Shown in pieces: positions 26,658-34,054 of a DNA stretch of 43,297 nucleotides. Each line of letters opens with the position of its first letter. Within the stretch, counting starts at the first letter, position 1. Source of the stretch: Bacteroidota bacterium (GTDB lineage Bacteria > Bacteroidota > Bacteroidia > Chitinophagales > Saprospiraceae); the NCBI GenBank assembly GCA_029567325.1, contig JAKQLF010000032.1:1-43297 (forward strand). Direction: 5' to 3'. Under the pieces are notes generated by a model. The model saw nothing but the letters and a program-made list of their open reading frames with translations. It did no database searches and was not told where the DNA came from. The translations under genes and the position numbers were made by a program.

Positions 26658-27353
26658 TTAATCTTTCGATTTGAGCAACAATTGAGCTTCAGCATATTTC
26701 CACTCACCCGTTTTGATTTGCGACAATATTTCTTTACCCTCCGCTACTTGATCATTCAAAATAAGTGCTGTGGCTAAATACCACTTTCGTTCTTGATTAT
26801 AGACCGACTCTTCAGGTACATTATTGGTCAAAAGATTGATAGCCTCAGGGTAGTTTTTGAGTTGAAATGCTGATAATGCAGCGTAATAAGCGGTTTCAGC
26901 CGTCATTGGAACTTGAGACTTAAAGCCATCAAACGCGGACTTCCAATTTCCTTCGTTGAATGCCACGAGGGCTTGGGTATAATTTTCTGAAAGTGTTTCA
27001 CCACCTTTGACAGCTCCAGGATGTATAGGTTGGTCCGCAAAAGCATAAATGTTGGCTTGTTCTTGAATGGAAGGACCGCTTGCCATAAACCATTGGTATG
27101 CAAAGACTAAAATGAGCAATGAAGCAGCTATAGCCATCCACTTTCGCATGGAAATTACTTTTCCTTTGGGTTTCATTTCAATTATGGCCTCAGTTGCCAT
27201 TGGTTCTTCCTTTTGAAGACCGTACTGCATTTGCAAATCATTTGCCCATTCTGCACGAAGTTTTTTGTCAAACACTTGTTTGATACCTTGTTGTACGGCA
27301 AGATCCTGAATATTGGGATCGGAGGAATTCAGATTCTTTTTGAGATCATTCAT
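26658..27353 (-). CDS. Single-pass membrane TPR protein, putative anti-sigma partner
   Basis: The ATG at 27353 (MNDLKKNLNSSDPNIQDLAV) gives 231 residues; the longer in-frame start lies inside the sigma gene's coding end and is rejected. The N-terminal ~70 residues are soluble, then comes one membrane helix after a basic stretch (KVISMRKWMAIAASLLILVF), then a C-terminal region of TPR-like helices (ALVAFNEGNWKSAFDGFKSQ; AYYAALSAFQLKNYPEAINLL). The topology (cytoplasmic N-terminus, one helix, periplasmic TPR) matches many anti-sigma-like proteins of Bacteroidota. It overlaps the sigma-factor gene by eight nt, implying coupled translation. Anti-sigma function is inferred from position and topology; no zinc anti-sigma motif was seen. 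Confidence 0.75.
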   Translation of the reverse strand: MNDLKKNLNSSDPNIQDLAVQQGIKQVFDKKLRAEWANDLQMQYGLQKEEPMATEAIIEMKPKGKVISMRKWMAIAASLLILVFAYQWFMASGPSIQEQANIYAFADQPIHPGAVKGGETLSENYTQALVAFNEGNWKSAFDGFKSQVPMTAETAYYAALSAFQLKNYPEAINLLTNNVPEESVYNQERKWYLATALILNDQVAEGKEILSQIKTGEWKYAEAQLLLKSKD

Positions 27354-28044
27354 GATATTCTTTGTTAAATAGTTCAATGAGCGATTGTTTGCACCGCTCC
27401 TTTTGTTTACGCACAGCATCTGGACTTCGCTCCAGCTTTTCAGCAATGGCAGACAATTTCAGACCTTGATAATAATTGAGCAACAAAAGTTCACTACACA
27501 GTTCATTCAATTTTTTGAATGCGCGTTCCAGAGCTTCCAATTGCTGTTCATTATAAGGTTTTTCGTCTTCTTCGTCTTGCAAAAACTCCATGGCAGTTTC
27601 TGTCAATTCATCTGTTTTTTTGCCAACCATCCGTAGATAATGTTGGGATGACATTTGCAAAAGCAGGAATCTCAAATTACCATAACTTACTTTTCCATCC
27701 AACATTCTGGATCTGAACACCAGCAATGTGTCTAAAAAAGCATCATAGGCGTCATTGTGTTCTGCCTTGTATTTCGATTTCAGATTACTGATTACATCAT
27801 TTGCCTGAGCAAGAAAAGCTTGCTTAAACAATTGATTATCGCCATTTTGCAAAGCCTCCAAAAGTTCTTCAAATGTCTGCTGCGACAAATTGAAGTTTTT
27901 TGAAGCCAGATCGGAATTTGGATTTGGCACGTCTTCCTTGTATTGATAAACTGATTTAAGTGAATGATCCGCTGCAAGCTTGTGACTTGAGCAAGACAAA
28001 AATACTAAAAAAAAGAAAAGACCAATACATGTTATTCTTTGCAC
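27346..28044 (-). CDS. Sigma-70 family (ECF-like) RNA polymerase sigma factor
   Basis: The sigma-like part has region 2-like helices (TFEELLEALQNGDNQLFKQA ... FRSRMLDGKVSYGNLRFLLL) and a region 4 helix-turn-helix (LLLNYYQGLKLSAIAEKLER, then SPDAVRKQKERCKQ). With the GTG at 28044 the protein is 232 residues but begins with a lipoprotein-like signal (IGLFFFLVFLSC), which makes no sense for a sigma factor. In-frame GTG at 27930 or TTG at 27888 would give about 194 or 180 residues, closer to family size. The true start is therefore uncertain. A TGTCACACTTT box lies 36 nt upstream of the GTG, suggesting autoregulation. The TPR membrane protein is translationally coupled downstream. Confidence 0.78.
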   Translation of the reverse strand: MQRITCIGLFFFLVFLSCSSHKLAADHSLKSVYQYKEDVPNPNSDLASKNFNLSQQTFEELLEALQNGDNQLFKQAFLAQANDVISNLKSKYKAEHNDAYDAFLDTLLVFRSRMLDGKVSYGNLRFLLLQMSSQHYLRMVGKKTDELTETAMEFLQDEEDEKPYNEQQLEALERAFKKLNELCSELLLLNYYQGLKLSAIAEKLERSPDAVRKQKERCKQSLIELFNKEYHE

Positions 28045-28080
28045 CCTAAATGCTTGTATTTTAATAAGTATTGAAAAGGC

Positions 28081-28091
28081 AAAGTGTGACA
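28081..28091 (-). promoter_or_regulatory. TGTCACACTTT box upstream of the sigma-factor operon
   Basis: The coding strand reads TGTCACACTTT, identical over 11 bp to the boxes at 17680-17691 and 17831-17842 and in the same orientation relative to its gene. TACTTATTAAAA follows 10-21 nt downstream, a plausible -10. This fits a sigma factor that transcribes its own gene. Confidence 0.58.
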
Positions 28092-28341
28092 GAATTTATT
28101 TGGAATTTTTCGGATATGGAGAGGTTTTGTTTTGAGAATGCACAAGGCGCCAAGACTTCATTCCTTGGTTTTAATTAAGCCTCTGCCAGCAGGATATATC
28201 TTAGGCATTATATTAAAGAGACAATTTATGAATACATCTTTTTTCAAAAGTCCTAAATGTAGATAAATCACCTCGCTAAAGAAACTCGTTTTCTAACGAA
28301 AAACTAAGCTTTGCATCTACAAACCAGTGGTTTATGAAACC

Positions 28342-29508
28342 TTAATTCTTTGGAAAATTAGAGTCGGATTTAATTCTATCAATCTGTCTTAAATGCCTGT
28401 AAGTATGACCAAAGTGTACCACAAATAAACTGTGTATACTTCTTCTATTATTTGGCTCACCTTCTCTGCTTGTAAATTGAGCTTTTAAATCTTTATCGGT
28501 AGATGTTACATAATCTAATATCAAATCTCTACCATAAAGGAAAAAGTTTAAATTGTTTTTTCCCTCCATGAATCCCAACGGTATCGCATTTCCGGATGCT
28601 ACATGAGGATTTTCTTCCCCCATCCATGATAAGTAAATACTATCTGTCAAAACCTCGCCAATCAACTCAGCTTGTGGATCTACATTGATGGCAATCATCG
28701 CTTCCTGCATCACCATTCTTTCATATAGACCAATATGTTCAACAACCTGTGCGATGCTCCAGGACTCTTGAGAAGGTTTGAAATGCCATTGCGATAAACT
28801 CAGATTTTCTGTCATAGCAATCATTTGGCTTTTGGATTTTGCTAATTCACTGATTAAAAATTGTCTATTTTCTTCTGTCCACAGTTTTTGCTGATCTTTT
28901 GGATAAGCCGAATTACTTTTTATTTTTCTGATTTGGTTGGTGTGTCGTTCTGTGTGGGCAATCCAAATCAATGTATGCTGGTGAAGATCTCTTTCAGTCC
29001 ATATTCCACTATCGGGAGACCGATAGACAATATGAAGTCTTAGATCACAATCTGTATTTTTAATAAATATTGCGACTTCATTTCTGAAGCGGGAGAAATA
29101 ATTAACTAAGTCTTCCTTTTTATTAAATCTGCCAAGTGGTAAGGCAACCCAGGGTGAAGAACCTTTGGATTGCTCAGTAGCATATCCCAGAAACTTTTCA
29201 TCATTCCCTTTCACCTTATTGACTAGATCATGGCGCTTAGGAGTATATTGGCCATAAAACAAATCCCAGTAAAGGTATTCCTCATAAACCGCTACATGTT
29301 CCATGACTTCTGCAATGGACCAGGTTATGGAATCTGGTTTAAAATGAAATTGCGAGGAATTTAAATTTTGAACTTCATTTATCAATTCCATTTTAGTTTT
29401 TTCCAGCCCTTCCAGAAGGATAGTTTTATCTTCTAAACTCCAGATTTTCTGGCCAAATAAATGAAGACTCAATAGAGAGATGAAAGTGATTGTGGCTATT
29501 TTTTTCAT
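28342..29508 (-). CDS. Secreted protein with two tandem DinB domains
   Basis: The 388-residue product has a signal peptide (MKKIATITFISLLSLHLFGQ) followed by two DinB/DUF664 four-helix domains, about 25-195 and 205-385. The halves are clearly duplicated: LLEGLEKTKMELINEVQNLN and WSIAEVMEHVAVYEEY in the first match LISELAKSKSQMIAMTENLS and WSIAQVVEHIGLYERM in the second. The three-His metal set typical of DinB-like proteins is visible in both (MEHVAVYE with WIAHTERH; VEHIGLYE with VHFGHTYRH). Such proteins are usually single-domain, cytoplasmic and metal-dependent thiol transferase-like, so a secreted double version is unusual. Function unknown. It stands alone between the sigma operon and a small membrane protein gene. 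Confidence 0.85.
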   Translation of the reverse strand: MKKIATITFISLLSLHLFGQKIWSLEDKTILLEGLEKTKMELINEVQNLNSSQFHFKPDSITWSIAEVMEHVAVYEEYLYWDLFYGQYTPKRHDLVNKVKGNDEKFLGYATEQSKGSSPWVALPLGRFNKKEDLVNYFSRFRNEVAIFIKNTDCDLRLHIVYRSPDSGIWTERDLHQHTLIWIAHTERHTNQIRKIKSNSAYPKDQQKLWTEENRQFLISELAKSKSQMIAMTENLSLSQWHFKPSQESWSIAQVVEHIGLYERMVMQEAMIAINVDPQAELIGEVLTDSIYLSWMGEENPHVASGNAIPLGFMEGKNNLNFFLYGRDLILDYVTSTDKDLKAQFTSREGEPNNRRSIHSLFVVHFGHTYRHLRQIDRIKSDSNFPKN

Positions 29509-29718
29509 ACCTTAAACTATTTGAATGGTGTTGTTTGGTTGGTTATAATAAAGCTTTTTTTACATGACATTTTCGATGGTCAGGTTAAATTACAAAAGCT
29601 TAGCCACAAAAGCTCATTTTTCTTTTACTATGATGAAATCAATAAAACCATTGCTTGTCAACTCTTTCTATTCAGCGAATAACTTTTTGTCCTAATTTGC
29701 CCATTTAAAAAAAATATC

Positions 29719-30243
29719 TCAATACCCCCAAACATTTCTGACACTATCTATCTGCTCCCTACTCAATCTCAACCATTCATATTCAGGAAATTCTTTTTCC
29801 CAATCGTGTAGATCCTTCCTTGTATCAACTTTTACAAGGCTCCCCAGAACTTGGACACTATCGGGATAAAAGGTATGCACGACATTGAGTTGAAAGCAAG
29901 TGGTGTCATCAATATAATATCTCAGGACGTCTCTATCTCCTTTCCAACCATCCTTCTTATTTGCGTACACAATCTTCCATTTATGGATCAATGGATTCTC
30001 CTTGGTTGGATTCTTTTTGGTTTGCCACCTTTCTCCTCTATATGATTTTGAAGGAAAGAATACAAAGTTTAGATAACTTTCGATGATGGGAATGTTTAAT
30101 TCGACACGCTTTTCGTTGGCCTTTCTTCCATAGAGATAATACATTGAGTTGAAATATTTATAACCTAATTTACCACAAGTAAGGAATATGATTATTAGAA
30201 AAGGCGCCCATATCCACCATCTGTTTTGTTTTGAATATTTCAT
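29719..30243 (-). CDS. Hypothetical membrane-anchored protein
   Basis: The 174-residue protein starts with a basic stretch and one membrane helix (WWIWAPFLIIIFLTCGKLGY), so most of it probably lies in the periplasm. The rest is rich in Trp, Lys and aromatic residues (GERWQTKKNPTKENPLIHKW; VRNVWGY at the end) without a domain I recognise. An ATG start and 210-bp gaps on both sides suggest a single-gene unit. A TATATTTG -7 candidate on the minus strand at 30311-30318 lies about 70 nt upstream. Confidence 0.65.
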   Translation of the reverse strand: MKYSKQNRWWIWAPFLIIIFLTCGKLGYKYFNSMYYLYGRKANEKRVELNIPIIESYLNFVFFPSKSYRGERWQTKKNPTKENPLIHKWKIVYANKKDGWKGDRDVLRYYIDDTTCFQLNVVHTFYPDSVQVLGSLVKVDTRKDLHDWEKEFPEYEWLRLSREQIDSVRNVWGY

Positions 30244-30418
30244 TTGGTTTTAATTTTTTGGTTTTATGAAAAAATGAAAAGAATTGCCAGAAATACAACT
30301 CCTCTCATTTCAAATATAGTGAACCGCTATAACTTAAAAGCACCACAAATATTAACTCCATTTGGTAAACTATAAAAACTTTTTTAAAAATGAAATATTC
30401 AAGTAAAAATACGTATAC

Positions 30419-30676
30419 TCATGTATTTATGAAGATAAAATATGGATCCCGTATTTGATATTCATGGATGTCATCAAATGAATTATTTTTCCTAAAAGAT
30501 TCAATAAAAAGATGTTTACTTATTGTTGATGTATTTATATGAGTCTCACCTTGTTTAAATTCATCATAGGGAACTTCATGGAAACTGCCATCCTCCACCA
30601 GACGTATCCAGGCAATGCGCTGACCAAACACTTTTTTATCGCTTACTATTTCACATGCCTTACCTTTATATCTCAT
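30419..30676 (-). CDS. Small protein of unknown function, third gene of the hipBA operon
   Basis: The 85-residue product starts at an ATG that overlaps the hipA stop codon (TAATG), so its translation is probably coupled to HipA. The N-terminal ~40 residues alternate strands and turns (MRYKGKACEIVSDKKVFGQR, then IAWIRLVEDGSFHEVPYDEF), which suggests a small beta-barrel, SH3-like domain; the rest is less regular. I do not recognise the family. Its place after hipBA suggests a modulator of the kinase or a remnant of a larger gene. It could also be an unrelated hitchhiker. No signal peptide or membrane segment is visible. Confidence 0.65.
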   Translation of the reverse strand: MRYKGKACEIVSDKKVFGQRIAWIRLVEDGSFHEVPYDEFKQGETHINTSTISKHLFIESFRKNNSFDDIHEYQIRDPYFIFINT

Positions 30677-31980
30677 TATTTAAGATTTAAAAGGGTTTTG
30701 TCTATTGCATCTCTTAAGGTGGTTTTCACACCCACTTCATCAGCAAACTTTCTCCATTGATGTATAGTGTTATTAATTTCATCAATAATTTCAGATGCTT
30801 TTTTACATCGGATGGAATCCCCTATGACCAATAAATCTGCCTTGGTAATTTCTTTTCTCTTGCCATTTATGCTTAGGGCATGCTGACTGACCCATTCACT
30901 ACCGGGTCGATAGGCATGACACAAATCATAGGCAGGGGCCAACTCCCATTTACCACCTTGCTTCAATAAAAAGGCAAAATTCTTTGTGTGGTCATCACAA
31001 TTCTTTGCAATAACGTTGAATACCATTCTTCTGAACATCTGTTCAGCGTCTGCGTATGTCAGTTTTAATTCGCGCATGCACTGGAAGAGTTGTTCGTAAC
31101 TGAAACTTTTCACCTGATTGTAATCAAAATGCTTTAGTGCACAAAAGGTTTGGACGTGGTGTTTCACATCACCACCTTCTCGGTCAAAGCGTTTGGTCAT
31201 AAAGTGGGCTCTGCCGTTTTCTTCAAGCAGCCGTGAAGGCATCATATTAATGGAACTAGCTATAGCCATATTGTAATATGCCATTTCTACTCTTCCGTAT
31301 CCTTGGCTACTGCCCACTTGCACATCACTCACCCCATCCAACTTGATAAGCCAATGTTCAAAGCCTTTTGGTGCTTTGGTTTGACCAGATTTTACCTCTC
31401 CTGTTTTTTCATTCCATGCAATGAGAGCTTTTGGCCGAGCACCGCCTGCAGAGGTGCCAATCTTAAAAATCTCACGTACAGCTTGTTCTTCGCCTTTGTT
31501 GAGATTTGCGGTAAAGGCTTCCTTTTGGTCGAGCATCTTTTGAGCAGTAGATACCAGACTATCGATTTCAACAGAAAATGTTTTCTTACTTTCTCTAATT
31601 ACAACTGGCTCAAATTCAAGGGCACCCATGCCGCGAGTGCCAATAAAACAAAGCATTTCGACCGGATTCATACTATCTTGAGACCGACCTTGTTGTGCCA
31701 ACCAAAGGTTGATCAATTGATTTCCATATTTGTCGGGCAAGGCATCGGCCAACAAACCGGGCAACCCTTTGAAGGTATCGTTTGCTGAATTTTTATCCTT
31801 TTGCAATTCTGGGAATGAAAATTGATTCTGGTTATCTGAAACAGACATTTTAAGCGGGGCTAAATCCCAACCTAATTTCTTGAATGTGGGATCGAATTCA
31901 AAATTAGCAAAACCGTCATCTGGATCCCATGCCACGGCACCTACTAACTTTCCCCATATTTTTACCTCTGCTACTTGCAT
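30676..31980 (-). CDS. hipA: HipA family serine/threonine kinase toxin
   Basis: The 434-residue protein has the HipA N-terminal domain (about 1-125; VKIWGKLVGAVAWD, FKGLPGLLADALPDKYGN) and the HipA C-terminal kinase domain. Visible catalytic residues are Asp329 and Asn334 in NCDDHTKN and the metal-binding Asp352 in APAYDL, corresponding to Asp309, Asn314 and Asp332 of E. coli HipA. The loop GTSAGGARPK (175-184) matches the Ser150 autophosphorylation loop, with Ser177 as the candidate. E. coli HipA phosphorylates glutamyl-tRNA synthetase and induces persistence. Here all key residues are present, so it should be active. It follows hipB by 3 bp and is followed by an overlapping small gene. The target is not known. 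Confidence 0.93.
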   Translation of the reverse strand: MQVAEVKIWGKLVGAVAWDPDDGFANFEFDPTFKKLGWDLAPLKMSVSDNQNQFSFPELQKDKNSANDTFKGLPGLLADALPDKYGNQLINLWLAQQGRSQDSMNPVEMLCFIGTRGMGALEFEPVVIRESKKTFSVEIDSLVSTAQKMLDQKEAFTANLNKGEEQAVREIFKIGTSAGGARPKALIAWNEKTGEVKSGQTKAPKGFEHWLIKLDGVSDVQVGSSQGYGRVEMAYYNMAIASSINMMPSRLLEENGRAHFMTKRFDREGGDVKHHVQTFCALKHFDYNQVKSFSYEQLFQCMRELKLTYADAEQMFRRMVFNVIAKNCDDHTKNFAFLLKQGGKWELAPAYDLCHAYRPGSEWVSQHALSINGKRKEITKADLLVIGDSIRCKKASEIIDEINNTIHQWRKFADEVGVKTTLRDAIDKTLLNLK

Positions 31981-31983
31981 GAC

Positions 31984-32340
31984 TTACCAACGTGAATCTG
32001 CGCTTTTATCATCTTTTTTCTTTGATTTACCCCGAGCCCGTTGGCGCTTTTCTTTTTGCAGTTTGGCCAATGCTAATGGACTTATTGTTTCTCTAACTTC
32101 AAATACTCTGAGTACGGATAATTGATCCAGAACCCTTAAAACCTGTAAGAGCGTAGTGACAGTAACTGTTTCACCTCTTTCCAGCAAGCTCAAGGTAGAT
32201 CGACTTATACCCGCTGCCGTTGACAGTTCATCCTGTGTCTTATTTTTTTGCATGCGATGATATCTGGCAAATGCCCCAATATACTCAGCCAAAGCTTTAT
32301 CGCTCATGGAAGCTAATTCTTTGAATGATCTATCAGTCAT
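31984..32340 (-). CDS. hipB: HipB-like antitoxin (Xre/HTH_3 repressor)
   Basis: The 118-residue protein has an Xre-type helix-turn-helix (MQKNKTQDELSTAAGISRST, then LSLLERGETVTVTTLLQVL) at about residues 30-85 and a C-terminal basic tail (KRQRARGKSKKKDDK) of unusual charge. As the antitoxin it should bind HipA and repress the operon. The gene precedes hipA by 3 bp. Three matching palindromes (32363-32380, 32448-32467, 32489-32508) lie upstream, the first only 23 nt before the ATG, as expected for autoregulation. The basic tail may contact DNA or HipA; E. coli HipB carries a different C-terminal tail. Confidence 0.92.
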   Translation of the reverse strand: MTDRSFKELASMSDKALAEYIGAFARYHRMQKNKTQDELSTAAGISRSTLSLLERGETVTVTTLLQVLRVLDQLSVLRVFEVRETISPLALAKLQKEKRQRARGKSKKKDDKSADSRW

Positions 32341-32362
32341 AAAACTACATTTTGTTAATTAG

Positions 32363-32380
32363 TGAATGATTTACCATTCA
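32363..32380. promoter_or_regulatory. hipB operator candidate 1
   Basis: TGAATGA-TTTA-CCATTCA: 7-bp arms with one mismatch and a 4-bp spacer, 23 nt upstream of the hipB ATG. It shares arms and spacing with two further sites. Confidence 0.6.
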
Positions 32381-32447
32381 AAGATAATAGATAATTATTA
32401 ATAGTGAACGATAATCGATGAAATGATTGATGATAAGAAGCAAATTT

Positions 32448-32467
32448 ACGAATGACATATCATTCGT
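32448..32467. promoter_or_regulatory. hipB operator candidate 2
   Basis: ACGAATGA-CATA-TCATTCGT: perfect 8-bp arms around a 4-bp spacer, the strongest of the three copies. Confidence 0.65.
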
Positions 32468-32488
32468 TAAAGCTCATTTCGTATATTT

Positions 32489-32508
32489 ATGAATGATTTA
32501 TCATGCAT
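32489..32508. promoter_or_regulatory. hipB operator candidate 3
   Basis: ATGAATGA-TTTA-TCATGCAT: 8-bp arms with one mismatch and a 4-bp spacer. Its centre is 41 bp from that of candidate 2, about four helical turns. Confidence 0.6.
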
Positions 32509-32891
32509 TATATTTATGATAAATTATTTTTTGCTGACAAAATGATATTGGTGAGCAATTTCAGATCCTTATATAGAATGCCATTTTGATTTAATGTCAA
32601 TGGTCAAGCTGATATGTTGAAACTTATGCAGCTACTCATTTCAAACACTAAAATATATATTTCAATCAAATTTTGTAAGTATCTATGGTTTGAAGTTTTT
32701 GAAAATTTTTCTTATGTTAAATAAGTTAGTTTCCATGCGGAAAAACAAATGCGGATATAGAGGTAATCCACCAAAATTCATAAAACAAATTTTATGGTTT
32801 TTGATATATTATCGGAGGCTATAAACTGATTTTCAAACAAATTGTGTTCCATAAAGCACCGAAACTTCCTAGAACTAGCTTTTAGATTGTG
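32509..32891. other. Gene-free stretch upstream of hipB
   Basis: No coding sequence is visible on either strand. CATAAAA-CAAA-TTTTATG at 32779-32796 is a small hairpin near the end of the minus-strand lipoprotein gene and might be a weak terminator for it. The hipB promoter should lie near the palindromes at 32363-32508. Confidence 0.4.
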
Positions 32892-33668
32892 CTATTTGGA
32901 AAATATAAAACTATCAGTCTTATCACTTTTATTGATCACTTTTAAAACCCCATCCTTTTTTTCAAATGCACAACAAGAAGTGAAATCACCTGTATCTTCT
33001 CCCAAGTATTGATTATGCAATATTTCAAATCTATCACTAATTTTTTCCTGAACAATAAAAACAGTTCGACCAAAAGTTGCAGCTTCATTCGGTTGATAAA
33101 TTTCAACTAATAAATAATTTTCCCCTCCATCCACAATTAAATCAATTACTTTTATACGACCATATTTATGGTAAAATAAATTCTTATAATAGTTTGAAAA
33201 TTTTATTTCGTTTTCAGTTTTAACCCATTTGGTTATCACAGACGATTCACATTCGGGTTCAGCACAAAATGGGATATAATAACTATTACCTTCTTTGAAT
33301 AGAGGGTTGAAATAATTAGTAGGACCTAAAACAAAAATATTACCCCACATTCTTTTGTTGTTTGTGTCTATTCCAACAATTCTATTAAACATTAATTCAT
33401 ATTTATCATCATTGGAACCCAAATTATTCGGGACTGTTTGTCTATAAAGTGTATCAACAATATAAGTGGTAGAGAGTAATTCTTCGATATTAGCTGGATT
33501 ATGAAAGGGAATTTGTGACTCTGGTATATCAATTAATACAGCTTTATTTTCTACATGAAAATTACTTCCATCATCTAAATTTGAATTTTTGGAAATACAG
33601 GCAAAAGACAATATAAATGAAGATATAATTAACACCTGAACAGATCTTTTGAGGTTTTCTTTTTTCAT
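32892..33668 (-). CDS. Hypothetical lipoprotein
   Basis: The 258-residue protein has a lipoprotein signal: a basic start (MKKENLKRSVQ), a hydrophobic core (VLIISSFILSFAC) and Cys at about residue 24. The mature part is strand-rich without a family I recognise; it has four cysteines as two pairs, FCAEPEC and SCCAF, which may form disulfides in the periplasm. It is the third gene after the tricorn-like protease and the ExbD-like gene on the same strand, 34 bp after the latter's restored end, so co-transcription is likely. Function unknown. Confidence 0.68.
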   Translation of the reverse strand: MKKENLKRSVQVLIISSFILSFACISKNSNLDDGSNFHVENKAVLIDIPESQIPFHNPANIEELLSTTYIVDTLYRQTVPNNLGSNDDKYELMFNRIVGIDTNNKRMWGNIFVLGPTNYFNPLFKEGNSYYIPFCAEPECESSVITKWVKTENEIKFSNYYKNLFYHKYGRIKVIDLIVDGGENYLLVEIYQPNEAATFGRTVFIVQEKISDRFEILHNQYLGEDTGDFTSCCAFEKKDGVLKVINKSDKTDSFIFSK

Positions 33669-33702
33669 ACTAAAATTCTACATATTATCAAACTTGAGCA
33701 AA

Positions 33703-34025
33703 TTATTTTGGTTTATAGGTCAACTTAAAAATTTTATTTCTCAATAATGCATTCTTTATATCCGTAACGGTCCCCATACGAACAGGCTTGTCGATGACCA
33801 GATTCAACCTAATTGCATCATAATAAGCGCTGTCAATTTTTTTTTATAATTTAATAGTATTGAATCCACCAAATTAATATTGTATTCTTTCTCATTCCAC
33901 TTAATTACCGAATCACTCATAATTTCAAGTTTTGGATTAAGTTTAAAATCCGTTTTTTGATTGTTACATGATAGAGTGAACAAAATTATGACTAAAGTAA
34001 ATTTAAATATTAATGCTGCTTTCAT
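33703..34025 (-). CDS. ExbD/TolR-C-terminal-like lipoprotein interrupted by a frameshift at an A9 run
   Basis: From the ATG at 34025 (MKAALIFKFTLVIILFTLSC) the protein has a lipobox and then runs to a stop at 33804 (ending LTALIMMQLG). At nine A residues on the coding strand (33837-33845) a -1 shift, or one added A, joins it to a second frame ending at 33703: KKKIDSAYYDAIRLNLVIDK, then PVRMGTVTDIKNALLRNKIF. The restored tail resembles the C-terminal domain of ExbD/TolR (xDKxVxxGxVxDVxxALR). ExbD normally has an N-terminal membrane helix, so a lipoprotein version is odd. It sits 29 bp after the tricorn-like gene. It could be a sequencing error in the homopolymer, a true pseudogene, or a product of slippage. 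Confidence 0.6.
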
Positions 34026-34054
34026 ATTAAAATAGATTGATTTAACCCCTATCA

